Below are positions 20,306 to 31,235 of a DNA stretch of 64,000 nucleotides, piece by piece (within the stretch, counting starts at the first letter, position 1; the number at the start of each line of letters is the position of its first letter). This stretch comes from Gari tellinella (taxonomy: Eukaryota; Mollusca; Bivalvia; Cardiida; Psammobiidae), in assembly GCA_922989275.2 (NCBI GenBank), contig OV277872.1, positions 25,560,119 to 25,624,118 of the forward strand, given 5' to 3'. The translations under genes and the position numbers were made by a program. The notes under the pieces are model-generated. The model worked only from the letters and a program-made list of their open reading frames with translations, was not told the origin of the DNA and searched no databases.

Positions 20306-20555
20306 TTAACTCTTTCCTCCCTGAAACTTTAAATGGACAATTCCAGTTTCCATTTAAGTCTAGTCCATTTCTGACTTTTAAGGGTTGTTTTTGTCAATGT
20401 TTGGCATTATGACAAACAGTGAGGACCCTGATCAGAGGGCTCCTTAGGAGCCCTCTGATCTGGGTCTTCACTGTTTGCACAGGAAAAGTGTGCTATTCAC
20501 ATGTACACTGTTTGAAAATAACGCCTATATGCGGGATTAGGGTTCAAAGGGTTAA
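20306..20555. mobile_element. TTAA-c MITE
   Basis: TTAACTCTTTCCTCCCTG to TTCAAAGGG|TTAA. The hairpin with apex GGGCTCCTTAGGAGCCC is intact (20412-20478). Confidence 0.8.
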
Positions 20556-20659
20556 ACGGAAACAAAAAACGCCCTTCCCAAATGCATATTCACAGCACAG
20601 CTCTAATCTACATCGACCACTAAAAGAAAGGTCATATTGCTGGTGTCAAAGACAACGAC

Positions 20660-20735
20660 AGATTAAAGTAAGATGAAAGTAAAAAGCAAAATGTCATAAT
20701 ATGAGCTTTCTTTTTCACTTTCATCTTGCTTTAAG
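20660..20735. repeat. Solo core II hairpin
   Basis: TTAAAGTAAGATGAAAGTAA and the complement TTTTTCACTTTCATCTTGC around a relaxed apex. No MITE ends seen. Confidence 0.55.
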
Positions 20736-20880
20736 AATTCACATACCACAAAAATTGATGATTTAAAACAGCATATAAACATCGGCATAAACATTATAGC
20801 GACCATGTAAACCGAAACAGTATTTCACACTTATTACAGAAAAAGCTAAATGTAAAGTATGTATAGAACAGTGGTCTTTT

Positions 20881-21135
20881 CAGGGCTGCCATTTCTCCGG
20901 ATTTTTCCTAAATCTCCGGATTTTCCCCCAGTACATGGTAGCTTAAAGCAGGCTGAAAGTAAAGCAGAATGCGCCCCAAGGCGCATTCTGCTTTACTTAC
21001 AGCCTGCTTTAAGTAATCGCATGTCAACAAAACAAGAAAAAGGCTATGGGGTAAAGGTACGATTCATAAAATCGCACTTGAAAAATGCAAATTTGGAAAT
21101 CTTAGGATTTTTCATGTTAAATTATGGCAGCCCTG
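20881..21135. mobile_element. SIX-b MITE carrying core II
   Basis: CAGGGCTGCCATTTCTCCGG to TTATGGCAGCCCTG, flanked on both sides by TCTTTT (6-bp duplication). The interior includes core II (20940-21012) plus the right segment of TTAA-b (ATGGGGTAAAGGT). A second copy is at 37341-37590. Confidence 0.8.
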
Positions 21136-21368
21136 TCTTTTGCAACCTTGCACTCAAACAGATTGAGAAAAGAACTCGAAAATTAAAACAAAGGGGGAAA
21201 ATGTACTTTACCGGTAAAGGTTATTGTTTTATTAACTCTTTTTTGGCTGCTGCCCCCAACCCCCTGCTGATATTTCAGATTTGATCAAATAGTTTTAGAA
21301 TGTTAATCACAACGTCAAAGTTATTCAGAAAATTTAAATTATAAGACTCATTTGGCGGTGCCACTTGC

Positions 21369-21618
21369 TACACTGGAGAATCTATTATTCTTTCCCAATA
21401 AACGCGTTTACGCTAAAACTATTATTTGCAGTGCAAACAGTTTGGAGCCAGATCAGACGCCGGGTAACCCGGCGTCTGATCAGACTCCGAACTGTTTGCC
21501 ACCAAGATAAACAAGAATTATCAGAATTGTCCAAAAGTTGTTCTTTTCTACGTTTTAGTGCTTTGCGTTTGCGTACGTTTGCGTTTAAACGGGAAAGAAT
21601 AACAGATTCTCCACTGTA
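21369..21618. mobile_element. TA-1 MITE, near consensus
   Basis: TACACTGGAGAATCTATT to GATTCTCCACTGTA, core I at about 21433-21500. Confidence 0.9.
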
Positions 21619-21699
21619 CCTACAACGTCCGTACCGGTAAAGTGCATTCTTGCCATTTAGTCAATTAGCACTGAGCAAGTTACAGCATAAAACTAGAAA

Positions 21700-22015
21700 T
21701 ACTCAATAAAATAAACACACTAGCTAAAACAATAAAAGATACGTATATCAGCCACAACAGTTTATTATACACACTAGCTAAAACAATAAAATATACGTAT
21801 ATCAGCCACAACAATTCATTAAACACACCGGCTAAATAATAAAATATACACACATAACAGTACCAACCACAATGGAACAATATACACACCAGCTAAAACA
21901 GTAAAATGTACATAGCAAATAGCAGCCACAACGATAAAATATACATACCTAAACACAACAGCAAAACGCATGCGTACACACCAGGCAAAACAGTAATATA
22001 CATACCAATAAAAAC
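21700..22015. repeat. Degenerate tandem repeat, roughly 60-bp period
   Basis: ACACACTAGCTAAAACAATA and TATCAGCCACAACA recur four to five times with drift. Frames across it are repeat artefacts. Confidence 0.65.
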
Positions 22016-22161
22016 AAAACATTCTTCTCACTAGCAAAAAACGAAGAAAAACGAAGAAAAACGAAAAATGATATCCTTCAATAAATACCATGAGACATAC
22101 AGTTTTATCAGAAATTCTGCTGACTTAGAAGTGCTCAGTGAAAACAATCATGTTCCAAAAC

Positions 22162-22340
22162 TTAACACATTGAATCCTAACAATGAGTATGCTTTCCATA
22201 CGCCAACAGTGTATACCCTTACCAGAGGGCTTCTAAAGGAGCCTTTGGTCATGGAATGAACTGTTTGCCATTTTGAAATATATACATGTATATATGGCTA
22301 AAATAGTTTAATAGTTAAAATGGACTTGACTTCATTGAAA
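22162..22340. mobile_element. TTAA-c MITE, decayed
   Basis: TTAACACATTGAATCCTAAC, then AACAGTGTATACCC and GGGCTTCTAAAGGAGCC. The right end has drifted. Confidence 0.55.
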
Positions 22341-22429
22341 ATCGGAATGTTTGTAAAGCGTTCATGGATGAATGAGTTGATAAAAACATCAACCTATTCC
22401 ATCTTATTTTCTTGCTTTGTATTATTTAT

Positions 22430-22675
22430 AGGTCCCATTTCATAATTACTCCAAATATACGCCTTTTTATTCCTTTAAATTATTTCTCCAATGAAGTAAA
22501 TAGTTCCCATTTATAAAGTCATGCATATGTATTATTAAAAAAATGTGTTCTATATCCTAGCAGATTGTAGCTTATCGCAGACAGAAAGTAAAGCAGAATG
22601 CGCATAGAGGCATAGTCTGTCTTACGTTTAGTCTGCTTTAAGAGGACCTCTGCCTTCACAACTAAAGACAAGCTA
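22430..22675. mobile_element. TTAA-b MITE, decayed
   Basis: TTCCTTTAAATTATTTCTCC and the AAGTAAAGCAGAATGCGC hairpin arm survive (22570-22645). Ends are eroded. Confidence 0.55.
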
Positions 22676-22787
22676 CTAGTATATACAAGTAACTGTCGTC
22701 TGCTTCAAATATATCGTCAGCGAATAATGTACATTTAATTATTCATATTTTATATTTTTTCAAATTGATAAAAACAATGAATATAAA

Positions 22788-22860
22788 TGGCAAACAGTTT
22801 GAATCGAGATCAGACGCCGCATCACGCGGCGTCTGATCTGGATCCAAACTGTTTGATATA
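22788..22860. repeat. Solo core I hairpin, well paired
   Basis: CAAACAGTTTGAATCGAGATC / GATCTGGATCCAAACTGTTTG with apex GCCGC-ATCAC-GCGGC. It sits in AT-rich DNA with no recognisable MITE end. Confidence 0.65.
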
Positions 22861-23199
22861 TTAACCAAGTCGTGCTTAGCATGATAATGGTTAAGGTTAA
22901 TCACATATAATGTATTTAGAAACTTTTGCTACATTGTGGTAAAAATCAATAAATCAAACCCGTTTTAGTCGAGCCAGCCCCATTGATTAATCATACATTT
23001 CAGAAAGAAAAAGTAGATTCACAAAAAAGGCCTGTGGAATAGTATTGCTCATTCAACTTTACTTTCCATAACTAAGCTTTACAGTACGTATGGTTACTTA
23101 GTAACAGAGTTAAGCTTGAGTGAATAGACGTAAGGTGAACAAAAGGGTAGACGAAACTAAGTACTTTCCTATACGAAACCGAAAGTGAAAGTAGGTTTC
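22861..23199. other. No recognised feature
   Basis: AT-rich sequence; short frames only. Confidence 0.3.
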
Positions 23200-23412
23200 C
23201 GAAACGGTGAAGAAGACCTTACTCTTTCCCAATTAACGAGTTTATGCTAAACAAATTATGTCCATCGCAAACAGTTTGGAACCAAATCAGACGCCGGGTG
23301 ACCCGGCGTCTGATCAGGCTCCAAACTATTTGCGACTCAAATTAAAAAGGAATCTTTAGAAATTTCTAAAAACAGATATTTTCTACACGTTTTGGCGATG
23401 CGTTTAAGCTAG
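23200..23412. mobile_element. TA-1 MITE, right end lost
   Basis: GGTGAAGAAGACCTTACTC left end; core I with apex GCCGGGTGACCCGGC (23289-23305); stops within GGCGATGCGTTTAAGC. Confidence 0.7.
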
Positions 23413-23536
23413 AACAATGATCAATGATGCTTGCTTAACTGTATCGCACGATTACAAAAAAGTTTCACCTGATAAGCTGTATACTACCTTTTGGCGTTAA
23501 ATGGACTTTTATTACATCGATGAACAAAAAAAAATG

Positions 23537-23707
23537 TACAGTAAAACCTCTTTATTACAATCACAAACACGAAGGCTAATTGATTGTATAAAATACAGTT
23601 GTCAGCTTAAAGCTCCTAAAGCAGCTTTTCTGTTTTACTTTCGCCTTGTTTTATGCAGTCACCTGCCTTAAACACCTAGTGATAGTAAATGGAGAGGTTT
23701 AACTGTA
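23537..23707. mobile_element. TA-2 MITE with half a core II
   Basis: TA|CAGTAAAACCTCTTTATTAC to GGAGAGGTTTAACTG|TA. The left hairpin arm is largely deleted. Confidence 0.75.
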
Positions 23708-23908
23708 GTTTGAATGGAACAAAACTAGTAATAAATTCATGAAATACATGTGTTATGAAAAATGTTAAATAGAAATGTAATGCCCTGAATAAATGCCTAT
23801 TCTGTATGAACACAGTTTTCAATGTAAAACATAGGAGTCTTACAACACGGGAAATGTAGAAAGTTGGATATTTGCCTAAAAAGTCATAATACAGTCAATT
23901 TTGTATTT

Positions 23909-24154
23909 TAAAGTGGAGAAAACGTTATTCTTTCCCGATTAAACGCAAACGAAACGCAATGCACTTAAATGTTGAAAACAACACATTTTTTGACAATTCT
24001 GACTATTAATATTAAGCTGAGTGGCAAACAGTTTTGAGCATGATCAAAGCCCGGGTTAGCCTGTGTCTGATCTGGCTCAAAACTGTTTGTCCTGAAAATA
24101 ATAGTTTTTGCGTAAACGCGTCGATTGGGAAAGAATGAAGTTTTCTCCACTGTA
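23909..24154. mobile_element. TA-1 MITE
   Basis: TAAAGTGGAGAAAACG to AGTTTTCTCCACTGTA. Core I has mismatches at the apex (GCCCGGGTTAGCCTGTG). Confidence 0.8.
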
Positions 24155-24520
24155 AGACAAATGAGTTAAACAGCGTGATGATAAAATAAAATACAATCTA
24201 ATGCCCGACTTAAGAAATGCAGGAATGAGCTTTCTACATTACTGCTGTCTAGCAGTAATCTACCACTGGAGTACAAAATTGATTGTATTTATCGTCATTG
24301 GCAAACGAAATAACATTTCATGACAATAAACCATAGCTATATACGTACAGATCTATACATCAAATGGACAACAATGCTTTAAATAAAGTGTGTACCCGTA
24401 TTCGTATCCGTAATTCATCAAAAATTAATGACAAATGACTCGGTAACTATAAAGACAGTAACAACACAATAGAAATCTCTATATAGTTATATTGTGGAAA
24501 ATTATTAAAACACGCTTCAA
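24155..24520. other. No recognised feature
   Basis: A short fold-back TACTGCTG.CTAGCAGTA near 24239-24256 only. No gene. Confidence 0.3.
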
Positions 24521-24665
24521 AATTAGATTAAAGGTTGCATGACTTAATCAATATCGATAAGAGTGTCAAACAGTTTGGGTCCTGACCAGACGCCGCGTCA
24601 CGCGGCGTCTGATCAGTACCCAAACTGTTTGCAAACGCGCTTTAAAACTTCGAGTGAAAGGGTTA
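24521..24665. mobile_element. TTAA-a MITE, left arm reduced
   Basis: Core I at 24566-24632 with apex GCCGCGTCACGCGGC, then AAACGCGCTTTAAAAC and GAGTGAAAGGGTTA. A TA-1 right-end scrap (GGGAAAGAAAGCGTTTTC) follows. Confidence 0.7.
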
Positions 24666-24699
24666 CTCGGGAAAGAAAGCGTTTTCTTCGCTGTATACG

Positions 24700-25150
24700 C
24701 AAGTGGTCATTTGTACCCTTTGCTTGGTGGTGGTCCCGATCGCCTCTACCTCCATTCGACTCACCGGGGCCAGATTCGGTTGGCATCTTTCGACCTTCTG
24801 GCTTTTTCCATCACTGACAGGACACTTTTCCCTTTTAATTACTCAGTAGCGAAATTCGCCACAATTTAATGGTGGTCATTTTAATACTCGCTTCATTAAG
24901 TTCAAATTTTTGATTAGCATGTACTTCGCAACAGTTGCGTGTTGATATCGCCGAATAAATAATGGAAAGACAGCTCTGAGATAGAGATGATATAGGGATC
25001 TCTTTGTCCGTTTTCAGCAATATCAGATCTATACATCAAATGTCCTTTTCGACATAATATACTGATGCCAATTAAGTATTAATGCCTTTGAAACCGTCCC
25101 TCAGCTCGATTCTAGGAATGGATATCTCAAAGTGGTTAGGAAATTTCCCC
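24700..25150. other. 3' flank of peptide gene B
   Basis: No repeat recognised. Frames at 24563-24869 cross a MITE boundary and are not credible. Confidence 0.3.
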
Positions 25151-25153
25151 TTC

Positions 25154-25402
25154 CTAGAATAATCGATCACCACATACACATCGTTGTCTGCGGAAACCGT
25201 TTCTTACCGTGCACTCTTTTCCGACTAAGTCACATCGGCCACTGGCAAATGCACGCAGGCGCCCTCTAAGTGGAACATCTACGCACGCACCGCTCCTGAA
25301 GTGACATCTTTTCTTTCTACGTCCCTCGGCGTCCGTTATCAGGGAGGAAATGACTAGTCCCACTAAGACTATGGTGATTATTGTCGTACGCATTGAAGCC
25401 AT
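25154..25402 (-). CDS. Secreted arginine-rich six-cysteine peptide B (paralogue of A)
   Basis: An 82-residue frame with a signal peptide to about residue 27 (hydrophobic run 8-22, then Thr-Asp-Ala-Glu-Gly). The mature part starts Arg-Arg-Lys-Lys-Arg. Cysteines lie at 33, 40, 57, 64, 75 and 77 (C-X6-C-X16-C-X6-C-X10-C-X-C), differing from A only by one residue in the first loop. Conserved blocks are SGACVD, PLRG, GK.CT, NGF and RC.C. The X16 loop and the tail after Cys6 (Gly-Asp-Arg-Leu-Phe against Arg-Arg-Arg-Ile-Tyr) are the divergent parts. Secretion and defence are inferred from signal peptide, charge and cysteines. Unlike A, a strong splice-acceptor-like tract lies 5' of the ATG, suggesting a non-coding first exon. 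Confidence 0.82.
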   Translation of the reverse strand: MASMRTTIITIVLVGLVISSLITDAEGRRKKRCHFRSGACVDVPLRGRLRAFASGRCDLVGKECTVRNGFRRQRCVCGDRLF

Positions 25403-25450
25403 TTTTATGTGGAATATACAATGTGGTATTAAGATTGGTAATGAAAGGTT

Positions 25451-25475
25451 TCTGAAAGGATAAGAAAATAAGAAA
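25451..25475 (-). other. Candidate 5'-UTR splice acceptor of peptide gene B
   Basis: On the minus strand CTTATTTTCTTATCCTTTCAG immediately precedes the leader AAACC, about 49 bases before the start codon. No matching first exon was identified. Confidence 0.35.
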
Positions 25476-25554
25476 TTATTAAATTCTGTAGTGCATGCAA
25501 TTTTCTTTATCTTTTATTACGATAAATTTATCTTTAGAGATTTGATATTATTTA

Positions 25555-25700
25555 ACAATAATAATATTAATAATTATTATAACGATAATAATTACGACTT
25601 TATTTTATGCGGATTAAAAATTTGGTATCAACAACCGCTTTTCAATGTGGTCTACAAACAACATTAACATATATACAACATGAATCATGTTAAAACAAAC
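25555..25700 (-). repeat. Antisense retroelement 3' end with (ATT)n tail
   Basis: AATAATAATAT-type run, then ACGACTTTATTTTATGCGG and AACAACATTAACAT. The same order of blocks occurs at 47205-47330, so this is a dispersed family read from its tail. Confidence 0.55.
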
Positions 25701-25853
25701 TTAACTTTTGAAAAATAAATCAGAAATATCTGAATCTGGCAATGTTTTCTTTAAAAACAAAACAGCAAAATATCTAAACAAAACAACGTTAAGAACAACA
25801 CTAAAACATCATTCGAAACTTATAACAATAAAAGTGTATGCTTTACTATAATA

Positions 25854-26103
25854 TACAGTGGAGAATCTGTTATTCTTTCCCAATAAACGCGTTTACGCTA
25901 AAACTAATATTTATAGTGCAAACAGTTTGGAGCCAGATCAGACGCCGGGTAACCCGGCGTCTGATCAGGCTCCAAACTGTTTGCCACCAAGATAAATATG
26001 AATTATCAGAATTGTCCAAAAGTTGTACTTTTCTACGTTTTAGTGTTTTGCGTTTGCGTACGTTTGCGTTTAAACGGGAAAGAATAACAGATTCTCCACT
26101 GTA
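25854..26103. mobile_element. TA-1 MITE, near consensus
   Basis: TA|CAGTGGAGAATCTGTT to GATTCTCCACTG|TA. Complete and little diverged; core I at about 25918-25985. Confidence 0.9.
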
Positions 26104-27560
26104 GTCATTCCCTTAGATGCGGCGTCTGATCAGATTATAAACTATTTTGACACTCATTTTTTTATTTCCAAAGTCAAAATACCTCAATTTTATCTTTGAG
26201 AAATATAAGCAGCAACATTTGTCCACGCAGATTGCGTCATGGCAGTAACAGCGTTCAGCCAAATATATAAATAACGCTACAAGTGTAATAACTTTTCAAT
26301 GTACCTTGCAATAAAACTTCTGTGTTTCCTTCGATAGTCTGCACTAGTCCTTATAAGTATGATAGTTATATCTTAAAAGAGTATTTCTAGGATAATGTTC
26401 GCTGGTAAGGTTAACTTACTTTAATGCTCGTTGACGCTCTCGCCGGCATATTTATACGCTCCGGTGAATGATAAAAAACGTATTTTTAGAAATCACCACG
26501 TGCTGAATCAGGTTTCCATGCAAACCAGGCAAAAGTACCAGGGAATTTCCCACAAACTAAACCACTTAAGAGGCCCATCCCTTAAGCCTGAAGCTATACC
26601 GTCTTCTTCAAAATTGTCGCCTGCAACTATTATCATATGTGCATGGCATGTATTTTTACTTAAATAAGCCTTTAGATAAGTGTCAAATACACTTGATGCA
26701 GATATTTTGCCGACCTGCTCGGCGTCTAATCCGGATCGAAGTTATTGGCAAAAGTCATTCCCATATATAGCGTTTGGCAGAAGAAACAATCGATTTCATT
26801 ACGTCTGATGTAGAACTGTCGTCTGCTTGAAAGTGTAATCTTACTTTTTTGCCTTTAATTTAATTAATATGTTCATTTATTGTAAAATAAGCTTACGTTT
26901 TCGAGGAGAAACAGTCGTACAATTAGTTTACCTGCAGCTGATGCGGATCAAAACAGTTTGATCAGCCTGTGAGCCTCGGGTTTATTTTTAGACCGCATAG
27001 GATAATAATCTATTTATAGCACTGTTTGGGAAAACCCACGTTTTACAGTAATTCTACTCATTGACTGACACTATAAACAGTTCGTACACAGATCAGATGT
27101 TGAATTATTATACATGTTTAGCATTTGATCTGGAAACAAAATGATAAACACGAGTTGCAAAACACAATGGACACCTTAATACAAAACATTTGCAGATGAA
27201 TATTTAAAGCAGACATCGAAACTGTTGCAACACTTGAAAATCGAGTTTCTGTTGGTACATGTACGTAGACCTAGCATAATAACTTTCCCCGTCCAAGTGC
27301 ACTCGAATTAATAATCAGTTTTGAACTAGCATTACTTTACATCTGATCGAGATCAAAACGCTTTTATATCCATATCAATGCTTTGTCTGTATGATCTGGA
27401 TTTAAACTGTTTTAAAAATACACCCAGGTCGTGATCGGCAGCATAAGGGTTTCCAAATAGTTACTTTACCAGTGGGCTTATAGATCATATGGTATTGAAT
27501 ACACATTGATCTGCGTGGGACCTTATAAACGGGAAGGCCTATTTCTCATGTTGTATGAAA
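26104..27560. other. Gene-free stretch with several decayed core I relics
   Basis: Half-hairpins such as GCGGCGTCTGATCAG (26118-26132), AACAGTTCGTACACAGATCAG / ATTTGATCTGG (27075-27135) and GATCGAGATCAAAACG / GATCTGGATTTAAACTG (27345-27410) are visible without MITE ends. Nothing else recognised. Confidence 0.4.
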
Positions 27561-27564
27561 CGGA

Positions 27565-27812
27565 TAAAGTGGAGAAGACGTTATTCTTTCCCATAAAACG
27601 CATTTACGCAAAAGCTATTATTTCCATTGCAGATGTTTGCTTAAAATAGGGTAATAGTAAAGTAGAATGTTTTTTGATAAGCATTCTGCTTTACTTAGAA
27701 CCTTATTTAAACTACAATCTGCTAGAATATAGAAAATGTTTATCATTTTACATACATGTAATCATGATTGTTTAAACTGAAGCTCTTTTCTTCAGTGTGG
27801 GAATCAATCAAT
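27565..27812. mobile_element. TA-1 left-end fragment followed by a decayed TTAA-b
   Basis: AAGTGGAGAAGACGTTATTC (27570-27632), then weak core II (27640-27715) and the TTAA-b right segment CTTTTCTTCAGTGTGGGAAT. Confidence 0.55.
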
Positions 27813-27816
27813 TGCG

Positions 27817-28064
27817 TACAGTGGAGAATGTGTTATTCTTTTCCAATAAACGCGTTTACGCTGAAACTATTATTTTCACTGCAAACAGTTTGGAGCCAGA
27901 TCAGACGCCGGGTAACCCGGCGTTTGATCAGGCCCCAAACTGTTTGCCGTCAATTAAACAAAAAATCTTAAATTTCGAAAAATTGTAATTTTCTTCATTT
28001 TAGAACAATGCGATTGCGTTTCGTTTGCGTTTAAACCGGAAAGAATAACGTATTATCCACTGTA
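27817..28064. mobile_element. TA-1 MITE
   Basis: TACAGTGGAGAATGTGTT to TATTATCCACTGTA, core I at about 27882-27948. Confidence 0.9.
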
Positions 28065-28177
28065 GCAGAATACACTTTTGCGCATGACAGCACATAGTGT
28101 AGACATCATCTTTTGGTATGATTGGTAATGAGTAAAACATTTACAGCGATGAGCGCAACATGACTGAGAAAAATAAA

Positions 28178-28240
28178 AAATAGTTTAGATCCAGATCAGA
28201 CGCCGAGAAATTCTGATCAGAATCCAAACTGTTTGACACC
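28178..28240. repeat. Solo core I hairpin, apex shortened
   Basis: AGTTTAGATCCAGATCAG and CTGATCAGAATCCAAACTG flank a short loop. Confidence 0.5.
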
Positions 28241-28299
28241 CGTATCGGCGTCTCGTCATTCAAAGTGTCTAACATTTTAATATCAGATATAAACATAGG

Positions 28300-28684
28300 C
28301 ATTCGGCCCGTTGGCTATGACACTACCCCTAGCTGCTATAACCCCCTCCATCACCACCAAACGTGGATAAAATACCCTAAAATCTATCCATACATTCAAT
28401 AATCATCATAAAAGAACATTTCCTGAAGTTTCGTGAAATTTAAAAAAATTTTTTTTTTTTGCTAATTTATTAAGTAAAATCATAGTATACATACATGATA
28501 CGAATTTTTTTTATTTTTTTTGAAACTTCTTGAAACTTCTTGAAACTTCTTGAAACATTTGTTAAGGATGTTTGTTGAACATATGGATGTATTTTGACTC
28601 ATTTTGAAAGATTTGGGGGGGGGGGGGGGGGTGTCATAGCTTACGCGCCGAAAACCTGTGGATATAAAAGCAGATGACAATGTT
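28300..28684. repeat. Low-complexity cluster: poly-T, decamer repeat, 17-base G run
   Basis: Poly-T near 28447-28460; GAAACTTCTT repeated three times near 28520-28552; an uninterrupted run of 17 G at 28615-28631. No gene. Confidence 0.7.
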
Positions 28685-28934
28685 TACAGTGGAGAATCTG
28701 TTATTCTTTCCCGTTTAAACGCAAACGTACGCAAACGCAAAGCGCTAAAACGTAGAAAAGAACAACTTTTGGATAATTCTGATATTTCATGTTTATCTTG
28801 GTGGCAAACAGTTTGGAGCCTGATCAGACGCCGGGTTACTCGGCGTCTGATCTGGCTCCAAACTGTTTGTAAAAGAAAAAATAGTTTTAGCGTAAACGCG
28901 TTTATCGGGAAAGTATAACAGATTCTCCACTGTA
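28685..28934. mobile_element. TA-1 MITE, near consensus
   Basis: TA|CAGTGGAGAATCTGTT to GATTCTCCACTG|TA. Core apex variant GCCGGGTTACTCGGC. Confidence 0.9.
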
Positions 28935-29381
28935 TGCACACGATATTACGTCATTGAAAGGGGTTTGTGGAAAGTTGGTTTTGTTAGAGCGAGTCAGCGG
29001 AAGTCAGCTGGCCTTGACTATGACACACTTGCATAATAGTTTTCATTTCCTTTTTTTGCCATATTTGTACTGCGGCGTAGATGTTTTTTGTCACTGGGTT
29101 AAACGAACCGAAACCTTCTGTACATGTAATCACAGTGTTGAAACTGGTTGCTTTTTGTAAATACAAATCAGTTATTATACAATGTGTATGCATATACAGA
29201 CACTCTTGTATTCAACGAGCACACATTGAAGAAATTTGAGGGGGCCTTAATTAATTTGCGCATTGGTTTAAACATATTTTATTTCAATAATCTATACATG
29301 TATTTCACAAACATACAACAAAGTTTAGGGTTGAAACGAAACAAAGTAGCTTGTTGGGCTGCTTTCCTTATATTTTCGTTA
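28935..29381. other. No recognised feature
   Basis: Overlapping short frames on both strands, no repeat, no splice-linked coding signal. Confidence 0.3.
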
Positions 29382-29598
29382 TTAACCCCTTGACTGCCGT
29401 GACGTCATCAATTTTAAACAATTGTCGTCTGCTTTTATTTCTTAAAATTTAATGTTTGCTATTTTGACTGAAAAACTATCGAAATGAGTGTCAAACAGTT
29501 TGGATCCTGATCAGACGCCGCGTGACGCGGCGTCTGATCAGGATCCAAACTGTTTGCAAAAAACTGTTGCGCTCGGGGTAAGGCAGTGAAGAGGTTAA
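29382..29598. mobile_element. TTAA-a MITE
   Basis: TTAACCCCTTGACTGCCG to GCAGTGAAGAGG|TTAA. Core I (29493-29559) is perfectly paired with apex GCCGCGTGACGCGGC. Confidence 0.85.
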
Positions 29599-29635
29599 CT
29601 CATTCAATCCTAGTGACGAGTATATTCGTAAGGTG

Positions 29636-31042
29636 TACAGTGGTAAATACGCTATTCCTACCCACTTTACGCGTTTCTTACGCGTTTCTTACGCGTTCGT
29701 TAAGCGTTCGTTAAGCGTTCGTTACCCGTTTCGTTTAACGCGTTTACTACCCGTTTCTTAACGCGTTTCTTAACGCGTTTAAACGCGTTTAAAAGAGCCC
29801 GGATGAAAGGGGAGTAATCATGGAGAAAGGGAGGTAATCCATGTATGACTTGCGGGCCGCTCTTATCCTACTTATGAATTTAGTAAATATCGTTACTGTG
29901 GAGTAAATATAATCTTACACAATTTTATGAAATCATTTTCTTTAAGAAGAAAGATTATCCTGTGAGAGTTTTATGAATATACATTTATTTTCCCATATAA
30001 AGGATACGGTTTAAAAAGGATTATGTAAATTGTGTTTATTACTACTACTATGAACATGCGGAATTCCCAAATGCCACATGTGGCATGCAGGGCTAGCCGC
30101 TAACACTGTTGCGTCACAAGCCGGACAGGGGGGTAATAAAACTGCGGCTTATCAAAGTAAGTATCCTAATGCCCCATTGGGGTTGATTGGAATATCAACC
30201 AAATAAACCAAATCTTACATGTATATGCGAGTATGTGTCAGTTATCATACTCTCTCATCAAAGTAAAAGATATCTGTATAGTTTGAATATGGATGAGACT
30301 CCCGTAACTCGGCATTTCATCTAGAGCCAAACTGTAAAAATGAAATCAAGACCGTATGCTTCATTCTTAGCTGTAAAACATAAGAACCGAAATACTCGGC
30401 GTCCCATCTACATCTAAATCGATAGTGTTAACTATTATGAAAAGTAATTGGGGTTATTCAAAGCTGTCAGATTGGATCCTGATGCTATGCCGATCTATAC
30501 AGCCAGGCGTTTGATCTGGATTCAAACCGTTTGAATAGAAATCAACATGGAAGGAATTATTCTAATACATTGTACATATCAAACAGAAATAATCTCGATG
30601 AAACGCCGAGTCACTCAGCATTATGATCGAGATCCAAACTGTCTATATTTATATAAATTCTAAAAGCGAACCCCGTTTAGATCCTGATAAGAGGCGTCTC
30701 ATTCACAGAAAATGTTTTCAAAAATTGCATTACAATATGAGTTTTATCGCGAAAATGCTCCAGTGACAAATCGATTCTTGTTTTTGATTAACCCGTTTCA
30801 TTCGGATTTTTCTAAAACGGCAATCATCGATAAGATCCGAAATCTCCGCGTGAAACGGAAAACGGACGCCCCAATCGCAGCATCTCGGGTATAACCGTTT
30901 ATTAACGCGTTTAAACGCGTTCAAATCGTTAGTCCTTAACCGTTCGTTAAGCGTTCATTAAGCGTTCGTTAACCGTTCACTATGCGTTTCTTACGCATAG
31001 ATAAACGCGTAAATGGGTAGGAATAGCGTATTTACCACTGTA
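29636..31042. mobile_element. 1.4-kb TA element with subterminal GCGTT repeats
   Basis: TA|CAGTGGTAAATACGCTATTC and its complement GAATAGCGTATTTACCACTG|TA bound the element. Each terminal arm (about 150 bp) is built from tandem variants of ACGCGTTTCTT and GCGTTCGTTA. The outermost CAGTGG.AA resembles TA-1 ends. The interior holds no transposase; the frames at 30712-30924 (both strands) are short and unrecognised. Foldback-like, non-autonomous. Confidence 0.75.
30300..30690. repeat. Row of decayed core I relics inside the 1.4-kb element
   Basis: Four to five half-hairpins in series, for example AACTCGGCATTTCATCTAG, GATTGGATCCTGATGC with GTTTGATCTGGATTC, and CGCCGAGTCACTCAGC. Confidence 0.45.
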
Positions 31043-31235
31043 CCTATATATGAAGAGTACAGTTGTCATATGCAAACAGTGTATACCCTGTTAAGAGGTG
31101 ACTTTTGATCAGGGTCTACACTGTTTGTCATTTTGTAATCATAATGCAGAAAACAACCCATAATGATAATTAGTGGACTATACTTAATTGGAAAATGGAG
31201 ATGTCCATTAAACGTTTCAGAACAGAATAAGTTAA

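Larger units (their letters stand above)
29595..31235. mobile_element. TTAA-c MITE split by a 1.4-kb element
   Basis: The left part TTAACTCATTCAATCCTAG (29595-29637) and the right part (31043-31235, with core I variant and GTTAA end) join across a TA to restore the family sequence GTGTACCT. Confidence 0.7.

Noticed and set aside
25838..26104. Recurrent Arg-rich frames with the phrase IRRRVTRRLI on both strands at many TA-1 copies (4854-5216, 21365-21640, 28658-28941, 40088-40669, 48716-49074, 61641-62128 and others)
   Set aside because: They are translations of the TA-1 core and arms. They appear on both strands because the element is palindromic, and no copy has independent coding evidence.
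26431..26667. 78-codon frame
   Set aside because: No recognisable domain or support; length is within chance for this composition.
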